From: Streptomyces sp. LBL
Lineage (GTDB): Bacteria; Actinomycetota; Actinomycetes; Streptomycetales; Streptomycetaceae
Direction of reading: 5' to 3'
Assembly (NCBI RefSeq): GCF_029893585.1
Contig: NZ_JARXYX010000013.1
Span: 155,540 to 219,539 of the forward strand
DNA length: 64,000 nucleotides
The notes under the pieces are model-generated. The model had not been told where the DNA came from, did no database searches, and worked only from the letters and a program-made list of their open reading frames with translations. Below, one piece after another: positions 29,594-38,991 of this stretch. The translations under genes and the position numbers were made by a program. The number at the start of each line of letters is the position of its first letter. Position 1 is the first letter of the stretch.

Positions 29594-30092
29594 CCCCGGC
29601 CGCCGCCGTGAACCGACCGCACCCCCGGCCGAGTCGGCATCCTCGCCGGCCGCTCCGCACCCCATGCGCCCCCCGGACCGCACCACCCGGATACGACGCC
29701 CGTGCGCCAACCGTTTACAAGCGGGCCGCTCAGCGCTACCTTCCCGAACAGGTGGGGTGGGAGCGCTCCCATAAGGCGGACCGGAACCCGCCCCGAGGGA
29801 CGCCCCCATCCCCCGCTCCCGCGCCATGCGCCCGCACCCTGCATTCGCGCACGCATTTCACGCATTCACGCACGCATTCACACGGCCCGTACCCCAAGGA
29901 ACGGACTGACTTGTCATGATCACGACAAAAGTCACGACAAGGACAGGCTCGGAGTCAGCACAGCAGCAGGCCCTACGCGGAAGCGCCCGGCTCGGGGCCG
30001 TGTACGACACGACCTCCGAACCGGGCGCAGGTCGCGGCCAGTTACCCGTACACCGACTCCACCAGTCGGTCCGAGGACCTCGACCCGACTGC
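29594..30092. other. 499-base convergent gap with an orphan promoter
   Basis: Lies between the ends of two convergent genes, so no promoter is expected, yet a full promoter/operator set is present (29714-29771). Downstream are short CACGCATT direct repeats (about 29846-29882), AAGGAA and an ATG at 29916 whose frame begins MITTKVTTR, like the start of an export signal, but it soon runs antisense into the mannosidase gene without any recognisable domain. Probably the 5' stub of a lost gene. Confidence 0.55.
29714..29771 (+). promoter_or_regulatory. CebR-type operator with promoter
   Basis: TTTACA (29714-29719), 17 bases, TACCTT (29737-29742), then the perfect palindrome TGGGAGCGCTCCCA (29758-29771), identical to the CebR box that controls cello-oligosaccharide uptake and cellulase genes in Streptomyces. 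It is positioned just after the start point, as for a repressor site. Confidence 0.75.
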
Positions 30093-33000
30093 TCAGCCGA
30101 GCAGTTCGACCTCCGACACCACCGCCTCGCCGTCGACGACCAGACGGTACTTCGCGTAGTCACCCGGCGTCCGCACGGAGAACGCACGGGTCTGCCTGTC
30201 CCACGGGAAGGACTGCCCGGAGCGTTCGTCCAGCGTCTTCCACGTGGTCCCGTCGGCCGAGCCCTGGAGCGTCCAGCCGGTCGGCGCCTTCGTCCGGTCC
30301 GCCGACGAGGTCAGCGTGTACTGGACCGCCTTGACCTGCCCGGAGACCGGCAGATCCAGCGGCGACGCCACAGGGGCGTCCGTCGCCGAGGTGTTGTCGA
30401 ACAGGGCACCCTCGCCCTTCAGCACGTCGGCGCGCGGGGTCGGCACCTTGTCGTCCTGGGTGATCGACACAGGGGCCGCGTTCGTCCCCGTGCCCCACGA
30501 CGACGGCTTCGGCCCCATGGCGAAGTCCAGGACCCCGCCCTTCGCCAGCAGCGAGTGGGGGAGCGAAGTCGAGGTCCATGTACGGCCGTTGACCTTCAGT
30601 CCCTGCACGTACACGTTCTTCGCGCTGTTCTTCGGCGCCCTGACGACCAGGTCCCGGCCGTTCTCCAGATGGACCGTCGCCTTGGTGAACAGCGGGGAGC
30701 CGACGGTGTATTCGCCGCTGCCCATGACCAGCGGGTAGAAGCCGAGCGCGGAGAACAGGAACCAGGCCGACTGCTCGCCGTTGTCCTCGTCGCCGTGGTA
30801 ACCCTGCCCGATCTCGCTGCCGGTGTAGAGGCGGGACAGCACCTCGCGCACGTTCTTCTGGGTCTTCCAGGGCTGCCCGGCCGCGTCGTACATGTAGTTC
30901 ACGTGGTGGGCCACCTGGTTGGAGTGACCGTACATGCCCATCCGGACGTCCCGGGCCTCGGTCATCTCGTGGATGACACCGCCGTAGGAGCCGACGACGT
31001 CCGGCGAGGCGGTCTCCGGGGTGGCGAAGTACTCGTCGAGCTTCTCCCCGAGACCGCCGCGGCCGCCGTACAGGTTGGCGAGGCCCCGGCTGTCCTGCGG
31101 GGCGGTGAAGGCGTAGCCCCAGCCGTTGGTCTCGGTGTAGTCGTAGCCCCACACCCGCGGGTCGTACGTCGACGACTCGACCCGCCAGTCACCCTTGGCG
31201 TCCCGGCCCTGGAAGAAGCCGGCCTTGGAGTCGAAGAGGTTGACGTAGTCCTGGGCGCGGTTGAGGAAGTACGCGGACTCCTCCTGGTAGCGCTTCTCGC
31301 CGGTCTCCTTGTGGAGGGCCTGGCCCATCCTCGCGATGCCGTAGTCGTTGAGGTAGCCCTCCAGCGCCCACGACAGGCCCTCGTGCGTGTCGGTGCTCGT
31401 GTAGCCGAGGAACGGCGAGGTCGCCATGCCCTTGCGGCCCACGCCGGACGACGGGGGCACGACGGTCGCGTTCTTCAGGGCCGCGTCGTACGCCGACTTC
31501 GCGTCGAAGCCGACACCCTTGACGTACGCGTCCGCGAAGGCCACGTCCGAGGAGGTGCCGGTCATCAGGTCCGCGTACCCGGGGGAGGACCAGCGCGAGG
31601 TCCAGCCGCCGTCCTTGTACTGCTGCACGAACCCGTCGACCATCTCACCGGCCTGACCGGGCGTCAGCAGTGAGTACGCCGGCCAGGTCGTCCGATACGT
31701 GTCCCAGAAGCCGTTGTTGATGTACACCTTGCCGTCCACGATCTTGGCGCCGGTGTGGGTCGGGGTGTCCGGGCCCGGCATCGGCGAGAACGGGGACGCG
31801 TACTGGAACGTCGAACCGACCTTCTCGAAGCCGGAGTTGGGGTACAGGTACAGCCGGTACAGGCTGGAGTACAACGTGGTCAGCTGGTCCGGCGTCGCGC
31901 CCTCCACCTCGACCTTGCCGAGGATCCGGTCCCACTGCTGCTGGGCGCGCGACTTCACCTTCGCGAAGGAGGTGCCGTCGGGAATCTCCTGGCGGAGGTT
32001 GTCCTTCGCCTGGTCGAGGCTGATCAGCGAGGTCGCCAGGCGCAGCGTGACCGTCCGGTCCTCGGCCTTGAAGCGCAGGTACCCCTTGACACCGCTCGAC
32101 GCTCCGTCGGTCACCGGCTTGTCGAACACGCCGTACACGAAGAGCCGGGTGGCACCGGTCGACAGGCCGGACTTCACGTCCGAGTAACCGGTGATGATCC
32201 CGTTCTCCTGGTCGAGGGTCAGTCCGGCCTGGTCGGTCACGTTGTCGAAGAGGACGCTGGTGTCGTCGCCCGGGTAGGTGAAGCGCAGTGCCGCCGCGTG
32301 GTCGGTCGGCGCCATCTCGGCCTTCAGCCCGTTCTCGAACCGCACTCCGTAGTAGTACGGCCGCGCGGTCTCGTTCTCGTGCCGGAAGGCCAGCTCACGC
32401 GCCTCACGACCGGTGTCCGGGGTTCCGGAGGCCGCCGACGGCATCACCTGGAAGGTCTGCCGGTCACCCATCCAGGGGCTCGGCTCATGGCTCGCGCTGA
32501 ACGCCTGGATCGTCGGCAGGTTGTCCGCGTTGTTGGCCCGCGCGTAGTCGTACAGCCAGCTCAGCGAGGACGCGTTGGTCACCGGCGTCCAGAAGTTGAA
32601 GCCGTGCGGGACCGCCGTCGCCGGGAAGTTGTTGCCGCGCGAGAAGCCGCCGCTGGAGTTGGTGCCCCGGGTGGTCAGCGCGTAGTCCGACAGACGGGCC
32701 TTCGGCCTCTGCGGCGCGGCCCGCTCGATCGTCACGTCGTCCAGCCAGCCCCGGAACTTCGCCGGGCCCTTGGGGGAGTCGTAGGCCACCAGGATCCGGT
32801 CGACGGTCTTCCCGGCCGCGACCGACCCGATCCGCGAGGCCACGTTGTTCCACTGGTTGACGTAGAGCACCTTGGCGGCGCCCTGCCCCTGCGGCGACAG
32901 CCCGAATCCGTGCTGGTCCATCGCCCCGAGGCCGCTCAGGTACGTTCCGTCCGTGAACGCCAGGTCCACCGACACGTTCGTCGCGTCGTAGTCACGGTCG

Positions 33001-33923
33001 CCGTCCGCCATCGACGGGAAGATCCGGTACGCCAGCTCGGTGTCCCGGCCGACCGCCACGTTCACGTCGAAGATCTTGTTGTTCGAGTACGCCCGCCCGT
33101 CCGCCGTGTGCCGTCCGGCGTACCGCAGGGCCCTCTTTCCGGTGAATCCGGCGCCCGCCTTCGCGGTGGGCGATCCGTTGGGGCCGCGGTCGACCAGCGA
33201 GAGCATGTCCTGCGGGACGGGACCGTCGCTGCCGCCCGTGGAGAACTGGACGTCGGCGAGCTGGAGGATACCGGCGGCGCCGTTGTTCTTCGTGATCTCC
33301 AGCCGGAAGTGCCGGTACTCGGCGGCGGCCGCCTCCGGGATGTCGTACGTCTTCGTCTGTAACCGCTCGGAGAAGGATTCGCCGGAGCGGGTGTCGAGGG
33401 TCTTCCAGTCCTTGCCGTCGGTGGAGCCCGCGAGGGTCCAGTCCCTCGGGTCGCGCTCGACGACGTCGTTCGCCGAGGTGAGCGCGTACCGGACCGCTTT
33501 GACCGGTTTGTCCAGGTCGAACTCGGCCCAGCCGGTCGACTCGAAGGTCAGCCATTTGGTGCTCGGCTCGCCGTCGGCGAGGTTCTCCTTCACCTCGCCG
33601 CCGCCGGTGTTCTCGGCGCTCGCCCGGACGTCCGTGACGTGGTCGGTGACGTTGCCGGGGATGCCGGTGCTGTAGCCGCCGTCGACGCCCGAGGCCCGCT
33701 GGGAGCCGTCCGGTGCCGTGTCGACGGTGTTGAGCCAGTCGGGTGCGGGATCGTCCGCCTCGAAGGAGGACGCGAACCCCTGGTCCGCGGCGGCGGGCGC
33801 CTGTGGGAGGGCGACCGCCGCGCCCTGTGAACCCAGTGCCAAAGCGAAGGCGGTCGTGAAAACGACCGCCGAACTCCGTCTCCCCGCTGATTTTCGTCTC
33901 AGTCGAACCCTGTGCTGCTGCAT
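30093..33923 (-). CDS. secreted GH92 alpha-1,2-mannosidase
   Basis: 1276-residue exported glycoside hydrolase. ATG 33923 follows AGGAGGGG; the signal peptide is long and Arg-rich (to ~ALPQAPAAA). An N-terminal F5/8-type C (discoidin) module (~80-210) and a jelly-roll-like region precede the GH92 domains; hallmarks are FWDTYRTTWPAYSLLTPGQ, GYHGDEDNGEQSAWFLFSALGFYP and YGHSNQVAHHVNYMY. A second discoidin-like module ends the protein (WTLQGSADGTTWKTLDERSG). GH92 enzymes are calcium-dependent inverting exo-mannosidases. The palindrome at 33949-33960 sits right before the gene. Confidence 0.95.
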   Translation of the reverse strand: MQQHRVRLRRKSAGRRSSAVVFTTAFALALGSQGAAVALPQAPAAADQGFASSFEADDPAPDWLNTVDTAPDGSQRASGVDGGYSTGIPGNVTDHVTDVRASAENTGGGEVKENLADGEPSTKWLTFESTGWAEFDLDKPVKAVRYALTSANDVVERDPRDWTLAGSTDGKDWKTLDTRSGESFSERLQTKTYDIPEAAAAEYRHFRLEITKNNGAAGILQLADVQFSTGGSDGPVPQDMLSLVDRGPNGSPTAKAGAGFTGKRALRYAGRHTADGRAYSNNKIFDVNVAVGRDTELAYRIFPSMADGDRDYDATNVSVDLAFTDGTYLSGLGAMDQHGFGLSPQGQGAAKVLYVNQWNNVASRIGSVAAGKTVDRILVAYDSPKGPAKFRGWLDDVTIERAAPQRPKARLSDYALTTRGTNSSGGFSRGNNFPATAVPHGFNFWTPVTNASSLSWLYDYARANNADNLPTIQAFSASHEPSPWMGDRQTFQVMPSAASGTPDTGREARELAFRHENETARPYYYGVRFENGLKAEMAPTDHAAALRFTYPGDDTSVLFDNVTDQAGLTLDQENGIITGYSDVKSGLSTGATRLFVYGVFDKPVTDGASSGVKGYLRFKAEDRTVTLRLATSLISLDQAKDNLRQEIPDGTSFAKVKSRAQQQWDRILGKVEVEGATPDQLTTLYSSLYRLYLYPNSGFEKVGSTFQYASPFSPMPGPDTPTHTGAKIVDGKVYINNGFWDTYRTTWPAYSLLTPGQAGEMVDGFVQQYKDGGWTSRWSSPGYADLMTGTSSDVAFADAYVKGVGFDAKSAYDAALKNATVVPPSSGVGRKGMATSPFLGYTSTDTHEGLSWALEGYLNDYGIARMGQALHKETGEKRYQEESAYFLNRAQDYVNLFDSKAGFFQGRDAKGDWRVESSTYDPRVWGYDYTETNGWGYAFTAPQDSRGLANLYGGRGGLGEKLDEYFATPETASPDVVGSYGGVIHEMTEARDVRMGMYGHSNQVAHHVNYMYDAAGQPWKTQKNVREVLSRLYTGSEIGQGYHGDEDNGEQSAWFLFSALGFYPLVMGSGEYTVGSPLFTKATVHLENGRDLVVRAPKNSAKNVYVQGLKVNGRTWTSTSLPHSLLAKGGVLDFAMGPKPSSWGTGTNAAPVSITQDDKVPTPRADVLKGEGALFDNTSATDAPVASPLDLPVSGQVKAVQYTLTSSADRTKAPTGWTLQGSADGTTWKTLDERSGQSFPWDRQTRAFSVRTPGDYAKYRLVVDGEAVVSEVELLG

Positions 33924-33948
33924 ACGCGAGCACCCCTCCTGCGCTGCG

Positions 33949-33960
33949 GACAACGTTGTC
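33949..33960 (-). promoter_or_regulatory. palindrome GACAACGTTGTC (LacI-type operator candidate)
   Basis: Perfect 12-bp palindrome with the central CG typical of LacI-family operators, 26 bases upstream of the mannosidase start. Bound by an unknown regulator encoded elsewhere. Confidence 0.55.
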
Positions 33961-34274
33961 AAATTCGGTGCGCAAGCATCAGTAGTGTCGCAAGTGGGCA
34001 GTGATGTCAAGGGTGTTGGTGCGGCATTCGGGGCCTATGTCAGGGATTTTGCCGGCAGGAGTCCCACAGGCCGCTCATATGTCCGCGAGGTCTCAACTCG
34101 GAAAAGACCCGCGGCCAACCTTGCTTTCGATCTTGCTCAGCTGGCAACAAGTGGACTATACCTGTCGGCAATTCACATGATGCGCACTTCCAGCACCACC
34201 CTGCTTGACCTGACCGCGGTGCCCGGGAGGATCCGGTACACCGCCTGAGTCCTGGAGAAGGCGAGGACTTGAGC
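33961..34274. other. divergent GH92/ngcE intergenic region
   Basis: With 33924-33960, a 351-base region between divergent starts, more AT-rich than the flanking genes. It carries the two operator candidates listed separately and no gene that I recognise. Confidence 0.5.
34130..34165 (+). promoter_or_regulatory. ngcE promoter with DasR (dre)-like site
   Basis: TTGCTC, 18 bases and TATACC form a possible promoter. AGTGGACTATACCTGT (34150-34165) overlaps the -10 and agrees with 12 of 16 positions of the dre consensus (AGTGGTCTAGACCACT). DasR, a GntR/HutC regulator sensing GlcN-6-P, controls GlcNAc uptake, which suits the downstream importer. Confidence 0.55.
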
Positions 34275-35729
34275 ATGGGATCCACTTCCGCCGAGAACAA
34301 CGGAACCGGTGGCGTAGGCCGCCGGGATCTGATCAAGCGGTCCGCCGCGCTGGGCCTGATCTCCGTCCCCACGATGAGCTTCCTGTCGGCGTGCGCCAGC
34401 AGTGGCGGCGGCGGCAACGGCGACAAGGCCAAGGCCGGCAAGAAGACCGCCAAGAACCCGCTGGGTGTGAACGAGACCGCGGGCATGGAGTTCGTCCTGT
34501 TCGACGGTGGTTTCGGCAAGGAGTACGCCGAGGACGCCGTGAAGGTCTACGAGAAGGCCTTCCCCAAGGCCAAGGTGAAGTTCGCCGCGACCCAGAAGAT
34601 CCAGTCCACCCTCCAGCCCCGCTTCAACCAGGGCACCCCGCCGGACCTGATCGACAACTCCGGCGCCGAGCAGATGGACATGGGTGTCCTGGCCGGAAAG
34701 AAGCAGCTCACCGACCTCACCCCGCTGCTGGACGCCCCGTCCTACGACGACCCGAACAAGAAGGTCCGTGACACGCTGCGTCCCGGCATCGTGGAGATGG
34801 GCCAGCTCGACGGCGACCCGGTCTGGATCATGTACTACGCCTACACGGTGTACGGCGTCTGGTACTCGCAGAAGGCGCTGGACTCGCTCGACGCGACCTA
34901 TCCCGAGACCTGGGACCAGATGCTCGCGGTGTGCGAGAAGGCCAAGAAGAAGGGCATGGCGGGCTGGACGTACGCGGGCAAGTACCCGTACTACCTCCCC
35001 TTCTCGCTCTACCCCATGATCGGCAAGGTGGGCGGTGTCGAGGTCCTCGACGCCATCGACAACCTGGAGCCGAACGCCTGGAAGCACCCGGCCGTCAAGG
35101 CGTGTTTCGAGGCCTACTACGAGCTCTACAAGAAGGGCTACATCCTCAAGGGCACCCCCGGCCTGGACCACATCCAGTCGCAGACCGCCTGGGCCAAGGG
35201 CAAGGCGCTGTTCATCCCGAACGGCTCCTGGGTGGAGAACGAGTCGGCCAACGTCATCCCGAAGGACTTCGACCTGGCGGTCTCCGCGCCCACCGGTATC
35301 GACTCCTCCGACAAGCTGCCCTTCGGCACCATCTGGGCCTCCGGCGGCGAGCCGTTCATCGTCCCGTCCAAGGCGAACAACGCCGAGGGCGGCATGGAGC
35401 AGCTGCGCATCATGCTCAGCGAGGCGTCCTCGAAGAACTTCACCAGCAAGGTCAAGTCGCTGACCGCGTACAACGGCGGCACCGAGGGCATCACCCTCAC
35501 CCCGGGCCTCAAGGCCGGCGTCGCGGCGCTGGAGAAGGCCGGCAGCAACGTGGTGAACCCGCGGATGCAGGACTGGTACGTGCAGCTCCAGAAGGAGAAG
35601 ATCGGCGTGTCCGGCCTCGGCGAGATGATGGCCGGCCGTCTCACTCCGGCCGAGGCCATCAAGAAGATCCAGGCCTACGCGGACGAGACCGCCAAGGACA
35701 GCTCGATCAAGCACTACAAGCACCAGTAA
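34275..35729 (+). CDS. ngcE: NgcE, N-acetylglucosamine/chitobiose-binding lipoprotein
   Basis: 484-residue extracellular solute-binding lipoprotein (family 1, CUT1). The N-terminus has a twin-arginine stretch GRRDLIKRSA (RR 16-17) and a lipobox LSAC (Cys40), then a Gly/Ser/Lys linker. The mature part matches the NgcE group (GMEFVLFDGGFGKEYAEDAVKVYEKAFP; NPRMQDWYVQL). In S. coelicolor the equivalent gene binds N,N'-diacetylchitobiose, as I recall. ATG 34275 has GAGG eight bases upstream. First gene of ngcEFG; no ATPase gene is present, consistent with use of the shared ATPase MsiK encoded elsewhere. Confidence 0.9.
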   Translation: MGSTSAENNGTGGVGRRDLIKRSAALGLISVPTMSFLSACASSGGGGNGDKAKAGKKTAKNPLGVNETAGMEFVLFDGGFGKEYAEDAVKVYEKAFPKAKVKFAATQKIQSTLQPRFNQGTPPDLIDNSGAEQMDMGVLAGKKQLTDLTPLLDAPSYDDPNKKVRDTLRPGIVEMGQLDGDPVWIMYYAYTVYGVWYSQKALDSLDATYPETWDQMLAVCEKAKKKGMAGWTYAGKYPYYLPFSLYPMIGKVGGVEVLDAIDNLEPNAWKHPAVKACFEAYYELYKKGYILKGTPGLDHIQSQTAWAKGKALFIPNGSWVENESANVIPKDFDLAVSAPTGIDSSDKLPFGTIWASGGEPFIVPSKANNAEGGMEQLRIMLSEASSKNFTSKVKSLTAYNGGTEGITLTPGLKAGVAALEKAGSNVVNPRMQDWYVQLQKEKIGVSGLGEMMAGRLTPAEAIKKIQAYADETAKDSSIKHYKHQ

Positions 35730-35745
35730 ACGAACCGGAGAAGCC

Positions 35746-36672
35746 ATGCAGCACGGCAAGTACCGGTTCATCGTGGGGTTTCTGGCAGTGCCCCTGGGAC
35801 TGTACGCGCTCTTCGTGGTCTGGCCGTTCATCCAGTCCATCTACTACTCGTTCACGGACTGGACCGGCCTGAGCCCCGACTTCAAGATGGTCGGCCTGGA
35901 CAACTACCGGAGGATGCTGGACGACGAGATCTTCTGGAAGTCCTTGCAGCACAGCTTGATCTTCGCGGCCGTGCTGCCGCTGGTGACGATCAGCCTGGCC
36001 CTGTTCTTCGCCTTCATGATCAATGTGGGTGGACGCAGGAGAAAGGGCGGCCCGGTCATCTCCGGCGTCCGGGGGTCCTCGTTCTACAAGATCGTCTACT
36101 TCTTCCCGCAGGTGCTCTCGATCGCGATCGTCGCCCTGCTGTTCACGTTCGTGTACAACCCGGACAGCGGCGCCCTCAACTCGCTGCTGCGCGGGATCGG
36201 GCTCGACAGCGTCCAGCCGGTGTGGCTGGGCGACCCGAACCTGGCCCTGTGGTGCGTGATGGCGGTGCTGGTGTGGTCCACGGTGGGTTTCTTCGTGGTC
36301 CTCTTCTCCGCCGGTATGGCCTCCATCCCGGCGGACCTGTACGAGGCGGCGCTGCTCGACGGGGCCGGCCGGGCCACCACGTTCTTCCGGATCACTCTGC
36401 CGCTGCTGTGGGACACCGTGCAGTCCGGCTGGGTCTACATGGGCATCCTCGCCCTGGGCGCCGAGTCGTTCGCGGTCGTGCAGATCATGACGACCGGTCC
36501 GGGCGGCCCCGACTACTCGACCACCGTCATGGTCCTGTACGTGTACCAGAAGGCGTTCCGGGACGGGCAGGCCGCCTACGCCACCACCATCGGCGTCGCC
36601 CTGCTCGTCGTCACGCTGGCCTTCGCGGGCCTCGTGATGCGGCTCGGACGGCGCGAGCGGCTGGAGTACTGA
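35746..36672 (+). CDS. ngcF: NgcF, sugar ABC transporter permease
   Basis: 308-residue MalF-type inner-membrane permease with six predicted helices (first at ~6-26, VGFLAVPLGLYALFVVWPFI). The cytoplasmic EAA loop that docks the ATPase is EAALLDGAGRATTFFRITLPLL (about 205-226). It starts at ATG 35746 after GGAGAAG, 16 bases behind ngcE, and is followed at 4 bases by ngcG. Confidence 0.93.
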   Translation: MQHGKYRFIVGFLAVPLGLYALFVVWPFIQSIYYSFTDWTGLSPDFKMVGLDNYRRMLDDEIFWKSLQHSLIFAAVLPLVTISLALFFAFMINVGGRRRKGGPVISGVRGSSFYKIVYFFPQVLSIAIVALLFTFVYNPDSGALNSLLRGIGLDSVQPVWLGDPNLALWCVMAVLVWSTVGFFVVLFSAGMASIPADLYEAALLDGAGRATTFFRITLPLLWDTVQSGWVYMGILALGAESFAVVQIMTTGPGGPDYSTTVMVLYVYQKAFRDGQAAYATTIGVALLVVTLAFAGLVMRLGRRERLEY

Positions 36673-36676
36673 TCAG

Positions 36677-37600
36677 ATGAAGACGACCGAGACCTCCGCC
36701 CCCGTACCGGCCGAGTCCGGTGTGCCCGTCGCCAAGGTCGACGTCCCGGACGGCCCGCCCCGCAAGGAGAAGAAGGAGGGCACCACCCTCAACGTCTTCT
36801 CGCACGGGATCCTGGTCATCTGGGCGATCCTGGTCGTGCTGCCGCTGGCGTGGGCGGTGATGACGTCCTTCAAGGACGACAGCTCCATCTTCGGCTCGCC
36901 CTGGTCGCTGCCGGACAAGCTGCACTTCGACAACTGGTCGCGGGCCTGGACCCAGGCCAACATGAGCGACTACTTCCTCAACACCATCCTGGTGGTGGGA
37001 GGGTCGCTGATCGGCACCCTGGTGCTCGGCTCGATGGCGGCCTATGTGCTGGCCCGCTTCGACTTCCCGGGCAACCGGTTCATCTACTACCTGTTCGTGG
37101 GCGGCATGAGCTTCCCGATCATGCTGGCGCTGGTCCCGTTGTTCTACGTAGTGAACAACATGGGCCTGCTGAACACGATCCATGGGCTGATCCTGGTCTA
37201 CATCGCCTACTCGCTGCCGTTCACGGTGTTCTTCCTGACCTCGTTCTTCCGTACCCTGCCGGCCTCGGTCGCGGAGGCGGCGTTCGTGGACGGGGCCTCG
37301 CACTCCCGGACGTTCTTCCAGATCATGCTGCCGATGGCCAAGCCCGGCCTGATCAGCGTGGGGATCTTCAACTTCCTGGGGCAGTGGAACCAGTACATGC
37401 TGCCGACCGTGCTGAACACCGACCCGGACAAGCGCGTCCTCACCCAGGGGCTGGTGCAACTCGCCGTCAGCCAGGGCTACAAGGGTGACTGGTCGGGGCT
37501 GTTCGCGGGCCTGGTGATGGCGATGCTGCCGGTGCTCGCGGCGTACATCATCTTCCAGCGTCAGGTGGTGCAGGGCCTGACCGCGGGCGCCCTGAAGTGA
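36677..37600 (+). CDS. ngcG: NgcG, sugar ABC transporter permease
   Basis: 307-residue MalG-type permease with six membrane helices preceded by a ~35-residue polar tail. EAA loop: EAAFVDGASHSRTFFQIMLPMAKPG (about 196-220). Partner of NgcF in the GlcNAc/chitobiose importer. ATG 36677 overlaps the ribosome-binding context of the previous stop; the gene closes the ngc operon. Confidence 0.93.
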   Translation: MKTTETSAPVPAESGVPVAKVDVPDGPPRKEKKEGTTLNVFSHGILVIWAILVVLPLAWAVMTSFKDDSSIFGSPWSLPDKLHFDNWSRAWTQANMSDYFLNTILVVGGSLIGTLVLGSMAAYVLARFDFPGNRFIYYLFVGGMSFPIMLALVPLFYVVNNMGLLNTIHGLILVYIAYSLPFTVFFLTSFFRTLPASVAEAAFVDGASHSRTFFQIMLPMAKPGLISVGIFNFLGQWNQYMLPTVLNTDPDKRVLTQGLVQLAVSQGYKGDWSGLFAGLVMAMLPVLAAYIIFQRQVVQGLTAGALK

Positions 37601-37724
37601 CAGCCCGACCGCACTGCGTGAACGCCGCTCCCGGCTTCCGGGGGCGGCGTCCGCGGTGGTGTCCAAGAACCCGGATGCGGTTCAACCTCTTGACGGGAGG
37701 CAGCCCGAACGGCTCAGCTTAGAG

Positions 37725-37737
37725 TTCACTAGTTGGA
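37725..37737 (+). promoter_or_regulatory. possible Rok7B7 self-site
   Basis: TTCACTAGTTGGA matches 11 of 13 positions of the Rok7B7 consensus I recall (TTKAMKHSTTSAV), 47 bases before the rok7B7 start. Confidence 0.35.
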
Positions 37738-37783
37738 CATAGATGGGGTCTCATCGAAGCGGCCCCGTGCGCAGGAGGTCGTC

Positions 37784-38983
37784 GTGGAGACTCCGGGGTC
37801 GCAGTCGTCGCTGCACCGAGCCAACCTCGAGCGGGTCGTACGGGCGGTGCGGCTGGCCGGGTCGCTCACGCAGGCGGAGATCGCGCGGACGACGGGCCTG
37901 TCCGCGGCGACCGTCTCCAACATCGTGCGCGAACTCAAGGACGGCGGCACCGTCGACGTCACGCCCACCTCGGCCGGGGGGCGCAGGGCCCGCAGCGTCT
38001 CCCTGAGCGGGGACGCCGGCATCGTCATAGGGGTCGACTTCGGGCACACCCATCTGCGCGTGGCGATCGGCAACCTGGCCCACCAGGTGCTGGCCGAGGA
38101 GTCCGAGCCACTCGACGTGGACGCCTCCTCGGCGCAGGGCTTCGACCGGGCGGAACAGCTGGTCAGCCGGTTGATCGAGGCCACCGGGGTGGACCGAGCC
38201 AAGATCGCCGGCGTGGGCCTCGGCGTCCCCGGCCCGATCGACGTGGAGTCCGGCACCCTGGGCTCGACCACCATCCTGCCCGGCTGGAGCGGCACCCGGC
38301 CCGCCGAGGAACTGCGGGAGCGGCTCGGCGTGCCCGTGCATGTGGACAACGACGCCAATCTCGGCGCCCTGGGCGAGCTGGTCTGGGGCAGTGGCCGGGG
38401 GGTGCGCGACCTGGCGTACATCAAGGTCGCGAGCGGGGTCGGCGCCGGCCTTGTGATCAGCGGGAGGATCTACCGCGGACCCGGCGGGACCGCGGGGGAG
38501 ATCGGACATATCACCCTTGACGAATCCGGCCCCGTCTGCCGCTGCGGGAACCGGGGCTGCCTGGAGACCTTCGCGGCCGCGCGCTACGTGCTGCCGCTGC
38601 TCCAGTCCAGCCATGGCACGGATCTGACGATGGAAGGCGTCGTACGGCTGGCGCGGGACGGAGACCCCGGCTGCCGTCGGGTGATCGCCGACGTCGGCCG
38701 CCACATCGGCAGTGGAGTCGCCAATCTCTGCAATCTGCTGAACCCGAGCCGGGTGGTCCTGGGCGGTGATCTCGCCGAGGCCGGGGAGCTGGTGCTCGGA
38801 CCGATCAGGGAGTCCGTCGGCCGCTATGCGATCCCCAGTGCGGCCCGCCGGCTCTCCGTTCTCCCGGGGGCCCTCGGCGGCCGTGCGGAAGTGCTGGGAG
38901 CACTCGCTCTCGCACTCAGCGAGATGGGCGATTCAACCCTTTTGGACAGCACGCTGCATGCGACCCGACCTGCCTTCACTTAG
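37784..38983 (+). CDS. rok7B7: ROK family transcriptional regulator Rok7B7
   Basis: 399-residue ROK repressor/activator. Winged helix at ~15-60 (SLTQAEIARTTGLSAATVSNIVREL), then the ROK fold: VIGVDFGHTHLRVAIGN (81-97), DNDANLGALGE, KVASGVGAGLV, and the metal cluster GHITLDESGPVCRCGNRGCLE. GTG 37784 is chosen because AGGAGG lies five bases upstream; longer readings lack a ribosome site. By position (between ngcEFG and xylFGH) it is the orthologue of S. coelicolor SCO6008, which links xylose uptake, carbon catabolite control and antibiotic production. The site at 39018-39030 before xylF supports control of the neighbour. Confidence 0.92.
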   Translation: METPGSQSSLHRANLERVVRAVRLAGSLTQAEIARTTGLSAATVSNIVRELKDGGTVDVTPTSAGGRRARSVSLSGDAGIVIGVDFGHTHLRVAIGNLAHQVLAEESEPLDVDASSAQGFDRAEQLVSRLIEATGVDRAKIAGVGLGVPGPIDVESGTLGSTTILPGWSGTRPAEELRERLGVPVHVDNDANLGALGELVWGSGRGVRDLAYIKVASGVGAGLVISGRIYRGPGGTAGEIGHITLDESGPVCRCGNRGCLETFAAARYVLPLLQSSHGTDLTMEGVVRLARDGDPGCRRVIADVGRHIGSGVANLCNLLNPSRVVLGGDLAEAGELVLGPIRESVGRYAIPSAARRLSVLPGALGGRAEVLGALALALSEMGDSTLLDSTLHATRPAFT

Positions 38984-38991
38984 AGAACGGA

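Noticed and set aside
29916..31673. Long forward frame from ATG 29916 running through the mannosidase gene
   Set aside because: Beyond about 30092 it is the antisense shadow of GH92, with no domain and shadow-like composition.
34275..37600. ngcEFG as a cellobiose (cebEFG) importer because a CebR box is 4.5 kb away
   Set aside because: The CebR site is on the far side of the mannosidase and not at this promoter; protein features and gene order fit the GlcNAc/chitobiose importer.
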